Assembly (NCBI GenBank): GCA_963769585.1 | Contig: CAVYMJ010000006.1 | Span: forward strand, 1,922,001 to 1,986,000 | Direction: 5' to 3' | DNA: 64,000 bases | From: SSC3 sp963769585 | GTDB lineage: Bacteria; Actinomycetota; Actinomycetes; Propionibacteriales; Nocardioidaceae | Shown: piece by piece, positions 43,664-51,843 of the stretch | Numbering within the stretch: the stretch's first letter is position 1 | Layout of the letters: every line of letters begins with the position of its first letter | Position numbers and translations under genes: made by a program | Notes under the pieces: model-generated | Told to the model about the DNA's origin: nothing | The model's database searches: none | The model's input: the letters and a program-made list of their open reading frames with translations, nothing else

Positions 43664-44517
43664 GCGACCAGCTACGGCACCTGCTGCGGGAAGAGGCCGA
43701 GTACGTCGACGTCCCGGCACCTCAGATCGACGTGATCCTGGGGAGTGGTCGGCGGCTTCGGCGCGGCCGGCGGACACGGGGTCTGGTCGCGGTGGCCGCC
43801 TCAGTGGCGGTGGTCGCGGCCGGGCTCGTCGGGGTGACCAGGCTCCTGGCGGACGACTCGCGCAGCACCGCGCCTGACCCTGCCGGTGTCCCCTCCAGTC
43901 CCTCGACCCCGGCCGCTGGCGCCCTGACCGTGTCCGGGTCCAGCGTCGGATCGCAGCCCTTCGGCACAAAGGCCGAGGAGGTTGTGGCCGCCGTCACCGC
44001 CCGCTTCGGGGATCCGGACGTCGACTTGGGGCCGCAGCGCTACTTCCGGATCCCGGGCAGCGCTGGCTGGTTCGAGGACCCCGACGACCCGCTCTCGCCG
44101 CAGTGGCGTTACCCGGTCACCTCTGTCACGTGCTGGGGCAGGCTGTGCCTGACCTTCGGTGGCGACGAGGCTGACGCCGTGCAGCTGCGAGGCTGGGCGC
44201 TCGGGCAGTACCAGCTCTGGTCACAGCCCGACGAGCTCACCGACCCGCGGTCGCCTGACGTACGACTGGCCGGCTCTGGGATCGGGCTGGGCGACAGCTG
44301 GCAACGGCTGCACGCCGCCTATCCGGGAACCGTCGTCCGCGGCGCCGAGGGGGCGTCGCTGGCCATCGACAAGACTCCTTGGGCCGGGATCTCCGACGGG
44401 GTCGCCGGCTGGCGTCTCTCTGGTCTCTGGGACTCCTCGAACCCTGCCAAGGTGCCACCCGGAGCGGTGGTGACCCGGCTGTCGGGTGGCGAAGGGCCGG
44501 AACCAGGCTGCTGCTGA
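43660..44517 (+). CDS. putative anti-sigma factor-like membrane protein
   Basis: A 285-residue protein with a cytosolic N terminus (~40 residues, SDQLRHLLREEAEYVDVPAP), one membrane helix at about residues 45-64 (GLVAVAASVAVVAAGLVGVT) and a large extracytoplasmic part. That layout and the ATGA overlap with the sigma gene suggest it holds the sigma factor inactive until a cell-surface signal. No zinc-binding HxxxCxxC motif is visible, so it is not a classical ZAS protein. Confidence 0.82.
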   Translation: MSDQLRHLLREEAEYVDVPAPQIDVILGSGRRLRRGRRTRGLVAVAASVAVVAAGLVGVTRLLADDSRSTAPDPAGVPSSPSTPAAGALTVSGSSVGSQPFGTKAEEVVAAVTARFGDPDVDLGPQRYFRIPGSAGWFEDPDDPLSPQWRYPVTSVTCWGRLCLTFGGDEADAVQLRGWALGQYQLWSQPDELTDPRSPDVRLAGSGIGLGDSWQRLHAAYPGTVVRGAEGASLAIDKTPWAGISDGVAGWRLSGLWDSSNPAKVPPGAVVTRLSGGEGPEPGCC

Positions 44518-44551
44518 GCGAGGCGCGGCCGAACGAACTCGGCCCAGAACA

Positions 44552-44628
44552 TGGTAGGGCGGGTGGGACTCGAACCCACGACCCAAGGATTATGAGTCCT
44601 CTGCTCTAACCGACTGAGCTACCGCCCC
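44552..44628 (-). tRNA. tRNA-Met (anticodon CAT, elongator-type)
   Basis: On the minus strand: acceptor GGGGCGG, D-arm GCTCAGTCGGTTAGAGC, anticodon loop CTCATAA, T-arm GTGGGTTCGAGTCCCAC, then CCA encoded. Position 1-72 is G-U instead of G-C. CAT with this loop can also be tRNA-Ile2 (lysidine-modified); Met is more likely but not proven. Confidence 0.9.
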
Positions 44629-44706
44629 TCAACGAGAGGCGAGCCTATCTGGAGCCTCCGGTAGAACGTACGGCAGGTTTTTTTCTGGCCCCTCGGCGGC
44701 GGGAGG

Positions 44707-45636
44707 TCAGCGGGCCGGACCGACGAAGGGCAGGACCACCATGCACGGGATCTTCTGCTGGCGTCGCCGGTCGAGGGTGTTGAGGACGATGACCGTGGCG
44801 ACCGGGTCGGAGGCGATCTCGAAGTGCTCGGAGTAGTCGGTGGCGCAGAAGTTCTGCACCACGAAGTTGCGCATGCCCTTCTGGATCCCACTGGTGTACG
44901 GCACGACGAGTTGGTCGTGCTTGGTGACGATGTTGGTGTACCGGACACCCTTCACCTTGGGAGTGCCACCGGAACGCATGTGCTTGATGAACTTCGAGCC
45001 CCCCGCCATCTGCGAGCAGGCAGGACAGTACGGCGTCTGCTCCTCGTCGTACCCGAAGACGCTAGCGGGTCCCGCAGTCAGGTCGCCGCTCGCGGTCCCG
45101 TGCCACAGCGGAGCCAGGGAGACGTAGTTCCGCACGAAGCGGGCGCCGCGCAAGAACTTCACGTAGTAGTTGGGCATCAAGGTGCCCTGTGAGTGGCCGA
45201 CCAGGTCGACCTTTCTCGCACCAGTAGCCCGGCGGACCTTGCGGACGAAGGAGCCGAACACCTTGGCGCTCTCCTTGATGTTGTTCATCCCACCGACCTG
45301 GTCGGCGACCGGCCCGGCGTTGGGCGGGACGCCGTAGGTCAGCGCAAACACGCAGTAGCCGTTGTTCTTCAGCAGCGGAGCGTAGGTGCGCCAGTTGGTG
45401 TTCTTGTTCCCGCCGGTCCCGTGCACGAGGATCACCGGCCGCGGGTGCCGCCTGGTTGGCCTGCAGGACCAGTCGTTCGCACCGGGTGGGTCGGCGTCGA
45501 CCTCGGGGCCGGCCGCGACGGCGCTGACCAGGAAGTTGTAGGTGACTGGGAGTTTCGAGGTGGCCTGGGAGGGGGTGGTCAGGAGCGCCCCTACGAGTGA
45601 CAAAGCACAGGCCAGAGCAGCAGCGATACGACGCAA
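44707..45636 (-). CDS. secreted lipase-like alpha/beta hydrolase
   Basis: A 309-residue exported hydrolase of the class 2 lipase/EstA type. The signal peptide is RRIAAALACALSLVGALLTTPSQA. The oxyanion loop is VILVHGTGGNKNTNW near residue 67, and the nucleophile is in DLVGHSQGTLMPNYYVKFLR near Ser149. Cysteines in CRPTRR, YCPAC and NFCATDY probably form disulfides. The start is a TTG (45636) with GGGAGAT upstream. A perfect 26-bp palindrome lies just before the ribosome binding site. Confidence 0.9.
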   Translation of the reverse strand: MRRIAAALACALSLVGALLTTPSQATSKLPVTYNFLVSAVAAGPEVDADPPGANDWSCRPTRRHPRPVILVHGTGGNKNTNWRTYAPLLKNNGYCVFALTYGVPPNAGPVADQVGGMNNIKESAKVFGSFVRKVRRATGARKVDLVGHSQGTLMPNYYVKFLRGARFVRNYVSLAPLWHGTASGDLTAGPASVFGYDEEQTPYCPACSQMAGGSKFIKHMRSGGTPKVKGVRYTNIVTKHDQLVVPYTSGIQKGMRNFVVQNFCATDYSEHFEIASDPVATVIVLNTLDRRRQQKIPCMVVLPFVGPAR

Positions 45637-45644
45637 CGGATCTC

Positions 45645-45670
45645 CCTCGATAGAACATGTTCTATCGAGG
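45645..45670. promoter_or_regulatory. 26-bp perfect palindrome with a KstR-like operator core
   Basis: The palindrome centres on TAGAACATGTTCTA (45651-45664), which fits TNNAACNNGTTNNA, the operator consensus reported for the TetR-family sterol-catabolism repressor KstR. It sits 9 bp before the lipase TTG start and 69 bp before the divergent PIG-L start, so it could control either. As RNA it would also form a hairpin in the lipase 5' leader. Confidence 0.7.
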
Positions 45671-45738
45671 CTAACGAGCGCGGGGCGAATTCGTGACGCC
45701 CGGGGCCGGGACCCACCCTCACGTGCCATGCTCGCCCT

Positions 45739-46494
45739 ATGAACGAACCGTCACCCCTCAAGGCTCTTCCTGAGGACTGGACCCGCGCCCTCGCGATCGT
45801 GGCTCACCCCGACGACATCGAGTACGGCGCCGCGGCGGCCATCGCGCGGTGGACCGGCCAGGGCAAGCAGATCGGCTACGTCATGGTCACCAGCGGCGAA
45901 GCCGGCATCGATGGCCTGCACCCCGACGAGTGCCGCCGCCTCCGCGAGGCCGAGGAGATCGAGTCGGCCCAGATCGTCGGAGTGACCCAGGTGGACTTCC
46001 TCGGGTTCGAAGACGGCGTCGTCGAGTACAACCTCGAGCTACGCGCGGCGGTCGCGCTCGCTGTGCGCAAGTACAGGCCCGAGTTCGTCATCACCGGGAA
46101 CTTCCGTGACACTTTCGGGCCGGGTGCGCTGAACCAGGCGGACCACATAGCCGTTGGCCGTGCCGTGCTCGATGGCGTGCGCGACGCAGGGAACCGGTGG
46201 ATCTTCTCTGACCAGCTCACCGGAGACATCGAGCCCTGGGGCGGCGTTCGCGCCGTCTGGGCCAGCGCCTCACCCGAGGCGCGGCACGGTGTCGACACGA
46301 CGGCCACCTTCGACAAGGGCGTGGAGTCTCTGGCCGCGCACAAGGCCTACATCGAGGGTCTCAGCTGGCCAGGCTGGGACGCCAGAGAGTTCCTCGAGGG
46401 CTTCGGGCGAGCCGCCGGCTCCAGGCTCGGTACGACGTTCGCGGCGCCCTTCGAGGTCTACTCTCTGGCTTGGGGTGGCGAGGACGACGAGTAG
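45739..46494 (+). CDS. PIG-L family deacetylase
   Basis: A 251-residue LmbE-like zinc deacetylase. The metal motif AIVAHPDDIEYG is at residues 19-30 and the distal His in NQADHIAVGRAV near 137, with VTSGEAGIDG between. Relatives include MshB and Mca of mycothiol metabolism and GlcNAc-PI deacetylases. The substrate here is undetermined. Divergent from the lipase gene with a shared palindromic operator. Confidence 0.92.
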   Translation: MNEPSPLKALPEDWTRALAIVAHPDDIEYGAAAAIARWTGQGKQIGYVMVTSGEAGIDGLHPDECRRLREAEEIESAQIVGVTQVDFLGFEDGVVEYNLELRAAVALAVRKYRPEFVITGNFRDTFGPGALNQADHIAVGRAVLDGVRDAGNRWIFSDQLTGDIEPWGGVRAVWASASPEARHGVDTTATFDKGVESLAAHKAYIEGLSWPGWDAREFLEGFGRAAGSRLGTTFAAPFEVYSLAWGGEDDE

Positions 46495-46523
46495 CGTGCC
46501 CGAGGCGCTGCCGGGAGACAACA

Positions 46524-46568
46524 AAGCGGTCTGACACCGAGAGGGAACTCCCGAAGGCCAGACCGCTT
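46524..46568. terminator. hairpin between the PIG-L gene and tRNA-Asn
   Basis: AAGCGGTCTG (46524-46533) pairs perfectly with CAGACCGCTT (46559-46568). It lies 30 bp after the PIG-L stop and right after the tRNA-Asn 3' end on the other strand, where it is followed by TGTTGT. Probably a shared terminator. Confidence 0.6.
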
Positions 46569-46570
46569 GG

Positions 46571-46646
46571 TGGCTCCCCCGGTTGGACTCGAACCAACAA
46601 CCCTCCGGTTAACAGCCGAATGCTCTGCCAATTGAGCTACAGGGGA
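46571..46646 (-). tRNA. tRNA-Asn (anticodon GTT)
   Basis: On the minus strand: acceptor TCCCCTG, D-arm GCTCAATTGGCAGAGC, anticodon loop CTGTTAA, T-arm GTTGGTTCGAGTCCAAC, CCA encoded. Confidence 0.96.
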
Positions 46647-46692
46647 TCGTGCAGCCCGCATAGGTTAGCAACTACCCCCGCGTGGGATGAAA

Positions 46693-47124
46693 TCACAGTC
46701 CGACTTCGTCGCGGACCCCGCGCAGGGCCGTTCGGGCGGCCTCCTTGGTGGCCACGGAGTCCGGATCCAGCCCCCTGTCGTACTCGACGGTGAAGGAGAT
46801 CTCTCCCCCGTCCGGCGGGCGGCGGGCCATCAGCGTGAAGCCGAGCTGGCCCTGGACCAGGACCCGCTTGGTGAGTACGACGCTGGCGGTCACGCGCTCG
46901 CGGACCAGCTGGAGCAGCAGGGCCGGATCGGCGAGCTCGAAGGTGAGCACCTCCGGTTCCACCAGGACGATGGTGAGCGTGTCGGCCTCGCTGTCCCACT
47001 CCGCGGTGAGGATCTCCTCCCAGCGGATCTCCCGCTCGGGAGTGGCGAGCAGGTCCCGGCGGCCGACGAGCAACTTGCCGTCCTTGGTCTGGGCGGAGGC
47101 GAGCCCGGGCTTGCGCAGTCTCAC
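46693..47124 (-). CDS. conserved hypothetical protein coupled to dnaG
   Basis: A 143-residue soluble beta-rich protein: DGKLLVGRRDLLATPEREIRW, then LTIVLVEPEVLTFEL and VLVQGQLGFTLMARRPPDGG. The start codon overlaps the dnaG stop (GTGA), so it is translated with the primase. I recognise no family with a known function; actinobacteria commonly carry a similar gene after dnaG. Confidence 0.85.
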   Translation of the reverse strand: MRLRKPGLASAQTKDGKLLVGRRDLLATPEREIRWEEILTAEWDSEADTLTIVLVEPEVLTFELADPALLLQLVRERVTASVVLTKRVLVQGQLGFTLMARRPPDGGEISFTVEYDRGLDPDSVATKEAARTALRGVRDEVGL

Positions 47125-48983
47125 TCGTTGCCGCCGATGGCACGCTCGCGCAGCGTACGCCGATGCTGTTCCAGCGCCACGAGGTCACCGAACATCCGGT
47201 TGTACTCGCTGGCCTGCTCGACCGGGTTGGTCCGTTGCAGCTTGGACTTCAGCTCGGTGATCGCGCGCATCGCGGTGACCTCCAAGAGCCGATAGACGTG
47301 CGCGGCGACGTAGGCCCGGTCCGGCTCCTTGGTGGTGAGCAGCGGCTCCACGGTCAGTGCGTTCAGGGCCTGCGCCACCGCGGGGTCGGTGGTGTTCGAG
47401 CGCAGCGTGTCCGACCACGCCTCCGTGGCGGCCGAGACCCCTCCGGTCGCCACGACCAGCTCCCAGACGGCGGCGTATGTGGGGTGAGTGAAATCGTTCG
47501 CCCCCAGGTCGCCGGCCAGCGGTACGACCAGGTGCGGGAGCTGGACCACCAGCTTGAGCACGTCACGCTCGAGGGAGAACCGAGGGTCGCGCAGGTCCGG
47601 CAGGTCCTGGCCGATCCCCTGCGCCGCGTCCATCACGGTGGGGGGACGCTGTCCGCGGGACGCCGCCCGGCGTACCTCCGCGCGAGCCTCGTCGATCTCG
47701 ACTCCGACCATCCCGGCCAGCTCGCGCGAGAACGCTTCGACCTTGGACCGGTCCCGGATCGACGACACCAGCTTGGCGGCCTCGCGGAGCGCGTCGATGC
47801 GGCCATCGGCCCGGTCGAGGTCATAACGTGCCGCGACGTTTGTGAGCACGAAGCGGTACAGCGGGATCCGACGCGCCACGAGCTCGCGCACCGCGGCGTC
47901 CCCCTTCTGCAGGCGGAGGTCACACGGGTCCAGACCGTCCGGCTCGATCGCGACGTAGGTCTGCGAGACGAACTGCTGGTCGCCGCCGAACGCCCGCAGC
48001 GCGGCCTTCTGGCCCGCCTCGTCCCCGTCGAAGGTGAAGATGACCTCTCCGCGGAACTCCTCGTGGTCGTGCAGCAGCCGGCGGAGCACCCGCCCGTGGT
48101 CCTCTCCGAACGCCGTCCCGCACGTTGCGACAGCCGTCGGTACGCCGGACAGGTGGCAGGCCATCACGTCGGTGTACCCCTCGACGACGACCGCCTGGGA
48201 GGACCGGGCGATGTCGCGGCGGGCCAGGTCGATGCCGTAAAGCACGTGGGACTTCTTGTAGAGCGGAGTCTCTGGCGTGTTGAGGTACTTCGCCTCGATG
48301 CGGTCGTCGTCGAACAACCGCCTGGCGCCGAACCCGATGGTCTCCCCCGAGGTGTCCCGGATCGGCCAGAGCAGACGTCCGCGGAAGCGGTCGTAGTGGC
48401 CGCGCTGTCCCTGGGCACACAGACCGGCGGCGACCAGCTCGGCGTCGGTGAACTCCGCCTGACGCAGGTGCTTGTACAGGTCCTCGCCGCCCCGCGGTGC
48501 GAACCCGATCCCGAACAGCTCCGCGGCGTCCTTGTCGAAGCCGCGCTCGGTCAGGAACTGCCGGCCCACCTTGGCTTCGGGCGTCTGTAGCTGGTCGACG
48601 TAGTACTCGGCGGCCGCCCGGTTCGCTGCGGTGAGGCGCTGCCGCTGGTTCCCGTCGCGCTTGGGCCGGTCCTCGCCGCCCTCGGTGTACCGCAGCTGTA
48701 CGCCGTACTTGTCAGCGAGGTACTGAACGGCGTCGGCGAACCCCAGCCCGTCGTGCTTCATCAGGAAGCTGATGACGTCGCCACCCTCGCCGCAGCCGAA
48801 GCAGTGGTAGCCCTTGCCGGGCCGGACGTGGAAGGACGGGGACTTCTCGTCATGGAAGGGACACAGTCCCTTCAGCGCGCCGCCGCCCGCGGGCTTGAGC
48901 GTGACGTACTGGCCGATGACCTCTTCGATCCGCGCCTTGTCACGCACGTCTGCGATGTCGTCCTCGCGGATCAGCCCTGCCAC
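47121..48983 (-). CDS. dnaG: DNA primase
   Basis: Synthesises RNA primers for replication. A 620-residue protein with an N-terminal zinc-binding domain (CPFHDEKSPSFHVRPGKGYH followed by CFGCGEGGDV, residues ~41-70), the TOPRIM catalytic core with EGYTDVMACHLSG near 265 and TFDGDEAGQKAALR near 317, and a C-terminal helical DnaB-binding region. Normal family length. Forms an operon with the small downstream gene; dgt is 23 bp upstream in the same direction. Confidence 0.98.
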   Translation of the reverse strand: MAGLIREDDIADVRDKARIEEVIGQYVTLKPAGGGALKGLCPFHDEKSPSFHVRPGKGYHCFGCGEGGDVISFLMKHDGLGFADAVQYLADKYGVQLRYTEGGEDRPKRDGNQRQRLTAANRAAAEYYVDQLQTPEAKVGRQFLTERGFDKDAAELFGIGFAPRGGEDLYKHLRQAEFTDAELVAAGLCAQGQRGHYDRFRGRLLWPIRDTSGETIGFGARRLFDDDRIEAKYLNTPETPLYKKSHVLYGIDLARRDIARSSQAVVVEGYTDVMACHLSGVPTAVATCGTAFGEDHGRVLRRLLHDHEEFRGEVIFTFDGDEAGQKAALRAFGGDQQFVSQTYVAIEPDGLDPCDLRLQKGDAAVRELVARRIPLYRFVLTNVAARYDLDRADGRIDALREAAKLVSSIRDRSKVEAFSRELAGMVGVEIDEARAEVRRAASRGQRPPTVMDAAQGIGQDLPDLRDPRFSLERDVLKLVVQLPHLVVPLAGDLGANDFTHPTYAAVWELVVATGGVSAATEAWSDTLRSNTTDPAVAQALNALTVEPLLTTKEPDRAYVAAHVYRLLEVTAMRAITELKSKLQRTNPVEQASEYNRMFGDLVALEQHRRTLRERAIGGNE

Positions 48984-49006
48984 GGGGGGAGTCTACGTCG
49001 CCGCTA

Positions 49007-50224
49007 TCAGCTCAGCCGCTGGTGCCATAGCACGGCGGACACGTCCGTCAGGGAGGCCACCTGGTCGATGACCACCCGCAGCCTCTCGGCGTCGCTGCCG
49101 GCTGCCGCGAAGTCGGCTTGGAACTCGGGGTCGAGCTCGCCCGGGCCGCGGAGCCGGAGCGTCGAGACGAGCTCCGCCATGAGGTCGCGCTGCCTGGCTT
49201 GGGCTCCGACCCGGTCCTGGGCCTGCATCACGAAGTGGGCCGCGACACCCTTGAGCGCAGCGATCCCGACCTGGGTCCCTGCCGGGACGATGAGGTCGGC
49301 GGCGTACCGGGCGAACGGGCCTTCGCCGTACTTGTCGCGGGTGGCCTGCTCAGCGGCAGCACAGAACCGCCCGATCAGGTCGGAGGTCAGGTCCTTCAAG
49401 GCCGCCAGGGCCGCCCGCGACCCGTCGTACGGCGTCGTGGGCCACGAGCCGAGTGACCACAGCCACGCCAGCGCCTCCTCGAGCTCGGTGTCGTCCACGT
49501 CGGGGAGGTACCAGGAGCGCACGGTGGCCCAGACGTCGCGACGTCGACCGGGGTCGGCCAGGTCGGTCAGGGCGATGCGACCGGCCACGATGCCGTCCTC
49601 GAGGTCGTGGACCGAGTACGCGACATCGTCGGCGAGGTCCATGACCTGGGCCTCCAGGCAACGCTCACGCTCGGGCGCTCCCTCGCGAAGCCAGCCGAAG
49701 ACCGGCAGGTCGTCGGGGTAGACCCCGTACTTGCGCGGGTCGAGCTCGGTACGACGCCACGGGTACTTGGTGGCGGCGTCCAGAGTGGCCCGGGTGAGGT
49801 TCAGGCCGGCACCCTCACGCTTGGCCTCGAGCCGGGTCAGGACGCGCAGCGTCTGGGCGTTGCCCTCGAACCCACCACAGGCGGCACTGAGCTCGTCGAG
49901 CACCCGCTCGCCGTTGTGGCCGAAGGGCGGGTGTCCGAGATCGTGGGCCAGGGCCGCGGTCTCGACGACGTCGGCGTCACAGCCCAGCCGCCTGGCCAGG
50001 TCTCGCGCGACCTGGGCGACCTCGAGGGTGTGGGTGAGCCGGTTCCGGATGAAGTCGTCCGTGTCAGGCCCCAGCACCTGGGTCTTGGCAGCGAGCCGGC
50101 GTAACGCCGCCGAGTGGACGACCCGGGCCCGGTCACGCTCGAACTCCGAACGTGGGGACGCCTTCGCCGGCTCGGCCACCCAGCGTGCCCGAGCGCTCTC
50201 GTCGTACAGATCGATCGACCCCAT
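49007..50224 (-). CDS. dgt: deoxyguanosinetriphosphate triphosphohydrolase-like protein
   Basis: An HD-domain dNTP triphosphohydrolase (405 residues). HD motifs: H in RNRLTHTLEVAQVARDL, HD in AALAHDLGHPPFGHNGE, and the downstream Asp in DLADDVAYSVHDLEDG. It controls dNTP pools next to dnaG, as in many actinobacteria. ATG 50224 begins MGSIDLYDES; a GTG at 50236 would add four residues. TAGTGT at 50233-50238 stands at -10 distance from 50224, so the mRNA may be leaderless. Confidence 0.95.
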   Translation of the reverse strand: MGSIDLYDESARARWVAEPAKASPRSEFERDRARVVHSAALRRLAAKTQVLGPDTDDFIRNRLTHTLEVAQVARDLARRLGCDADVVETAALAHDLGHPPFGHNGERVLDELSAACGGFEGNAQTLRVLTRLEAKREGAGLNLTRATLDAATKYPWRRTELDPRKYGVYPDDLPVFGWLREGAPERERCLEAQVMDLADDVAYSVHDLEDGIVAGRIALTDLADPGRRRDVWATVRSWYLPDVDDTELEEALAWLWSLGSWPTTPYDGSRAALAALKDLTSDLIGRFCAAAEQATRDKYGEGPFARYAADLIVPAGTQVGIAALKGVAAHFVMQAQDRVGAQARQRDLMAELVSTLRLRGPGELDPEFQADFAAAGSDAERLRVVIDQVASLTDVSAVLWHQRLS

Positions 50225-50310
50225 CGGTGCTGACACTAGCGGCGAGCACCGACAGTGCCTCGGTCGCGTCGGCCCGCAAGCTGTCCAGCGCCGCGGCTAG
50301 CCTGGCGATC

Positions 50311-50823
50311 ATGAGCCGCCTCGTCGTCATCTCCGGACTCCCTGGAGTCGGCAAGACCGCGGTCGCCTCGCTCGTCGCGTCTCGGCTGTGGGCTACGCAC
50401 CTCTCGGTCGACGCGATCGAGGAGGGGCTGCTGGCCGCCGGGCTGACACCCGGCTGGGAGACCGGAGTAGCGGCGTACGAGGCGGTCCGAGCGGCTGCAG
50501 AGCTCAACCTGTCCGGCGCCCGAGACGTCGTCGTCGACGCGGTCAACGACAGCGAGCCGGCCAGGGAGACCTGGCGAGGTGCCGCTCGCGTCTGCGACGC
50601 CGAGCTGACCCAGGTGGTGCTGGTCTGCTCCGACGAGGCTGAGCATCAGACCCGCCTCCAGGAGCGTCAGCGAGGCTTCCGCCACGTCCCGGAGCCCACG
50701 TGGGAGGAGGTCGTCTCACGTAGCTATCGGACGTGGAGCCAAGATCACTTGGAGATCGACACGGCTGGCATCGGCGTCGGTGCGGTCGTCGAACTGGTGC
50801 TGGCAGAGGCGGAGACACGATGA
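50311..50823 (+). CDS. small P-loop ATPase/kinase
   Basis: A 170-residue P-loop protein. Walker A is SGLPGVGKTAVASLV at residues ~8-22; DVVVDAVND is a Walker-B-like strand. It resembles shikimate-kinase/zeta-toxin-like small-molecule kinases. The substrate is unknown. ATG 50311 is chosen because the P-loop strand begins right after it. Overlaps the GyrI-like gene by 4 bp. Confidence 0.87.
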   Translation: MSRLVVISGLPGVGKTAVASLVASRLWATHLSVDAIEEGLLAAGLTPGWETGVAAYEAVRAAAELNLSGARDVVVDAVNDSEPARETWRGAARVCDAELTQVVLVCSDEAEHQTRLQERQRGFRHVPEPTWEEVVSRSYRTWSQDHLEIDTAGIGVGAVVELVLAEAETR

Positions 50824-51434
50824 AGGTCGACTTCAAGAGGTCACTCGACACCTACCGGGCCAAGCACCTGGAGTTCCGGGTGCTGGACGTGCCGTCACTC
50901 CAGTACCTGATGGTCGACGGTCACGGAGACCCGAACACTGCGTCGGAGTACGCCGACGCGATCGGGGCGCTATACCCGATCGCCTACAAGCTCAAGTTCG
51001 CCAGCAAGCAGGAACTGGGGCGCGACTACGTGGTCCCACCGCTGGAAGCGCTTTGGTGGGCGTCTGACATGGACGTGTTCACCGGCGCCAGGGACAAGTC
51101 CCAGTGGGACTGGACCGCCATGATCATGGTCCCGGACTGGATCACCTCCGACATGGTCGACGATGCTGTCGCCAAAGCAGCCGCGAAGAGTCGGCTCACC
51201 AGCCTGGACAAGGTCCGCTTCGACAGGCTCGACGAGGGCTGCTGCGTTCAGACGCTGCACATCGGGCCGTATGACGCCGAAGCCGAGGTGCTCGCTGAAC
51301 TGCAGCACGAGTTCATTCCGAACGCAGGGTTGCGGATGACCGGCAAGCATCACGAGATCTACCTGAGCGACGCCCGGAAGGTCGAGGCTTCGAAGCTGCG
51401 GACGATTCTGCGGCAGCCGGTGGAGTCGACGTAG
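50820..51434 (+). CDS. GyrI-like domain protein
   Basis: A 204-residue single-domain protein of the GyrI-like/SRPBCC small-molecule-binding fold (LQYLMVDGHGDPNTASEYADA, then VQTLHIGPYDAEAEVLAEL near 140, and HHEIYLSDARKVEASKLRTI). Such proteins bind or hydrolyse small hydrophobic compounds. Translationally coupled to the P-loop gene. Confidence 0.92.
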   Translation: MKVDFKRSLDTYRAKHLEFRVLDVPSLQYLMVDGHGDPNTASEYADAIGALYPIAYKLKFASKQELGRDYVVPPLEALWWASDMDVFTGARDKSQWDWTAMIMVPDWITSDMVDDAVAKAAAKSRLTSLDKVRFDRLDEGCCVQTLHIGPYDAEAEVLAELQHEFIPNAGLRMTGKHHEIYLSDARKVEASKLRTILRQPVEST

Positions 51435-51478
51435 GAAACGTGCGGCGTTGTGCCGGCGGAGTCGGATGATCGAACTAA

Positions 51479-51772
51479 CGGAATTTCCTGGCGGTAGGCG
51501 CTCAACTGCCGGCGGCGGCTCGCTTTCGGAACGGCCGACTGTCTGCGCTCGACATCCTCAGCAAGTTCGTATCGGACGATCTCGCCTGTTACCACGAGAT
51601 CGAACGGGGTGAGGCAATGCTTGGCGGTCGCACCGAGCCCGAGTCGTTTGCGCTTCGGGTGACTTCCATCTATCGGCTCGAGGATGAACAGTGGCGCATT
51701 GTGCTCAGACACGCGGACCCGATCCTGGACCCGCGACCAGTCGATGCGACGCTGACGGCTAAGCCCACCTGA
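51479..51772 (+). pseudogene. remnant of a SnoaL-like/DUF4440 protein
   Basis: An open frame without any ATG, GTG or TTG at its head, bounded upstream by TAA at 51476-51478. It reads RFRNGRLSALDILSKFVSDD, then LACYHEIERGEAMLGG, then RVTSIYRLEDEQWRIVLRHA. The last part is the conserved C-terminal strand pair of DUF4440/SnoaL-like proteins, which end in xRxEDGxWRIVHRHAD. The N-terminal third is missing. It fills most of the 409-bp gap between the GyrI-like and SH3-domain genes; the remainder (51773-51843) shows nothing recognisable. Confidence 0.75.
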
Positions 51773-51843
51773 CCGCGCGCCCCGCCGCCGCTCAGCCAGC
51801 GACCAGCCGGCCGCCGACGCGACTCGTGTAACTTCCGACAGAA

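Noticed and set aside
44640..44690. Imperfect hairpin followed by a run of seven T after tRNA-Met
   Set aside because: The stem is short and bulged and no plus-strand gene needs a terminator at that exact place; support is too weak to list.
45651..45664. Reading of the lipase palindrome as a LexA/SOS box
   Set aside because: The actinobacterial SOS box has four bases between GAAC and GTTC; here there are only two. The KstR-type consensus fits better.
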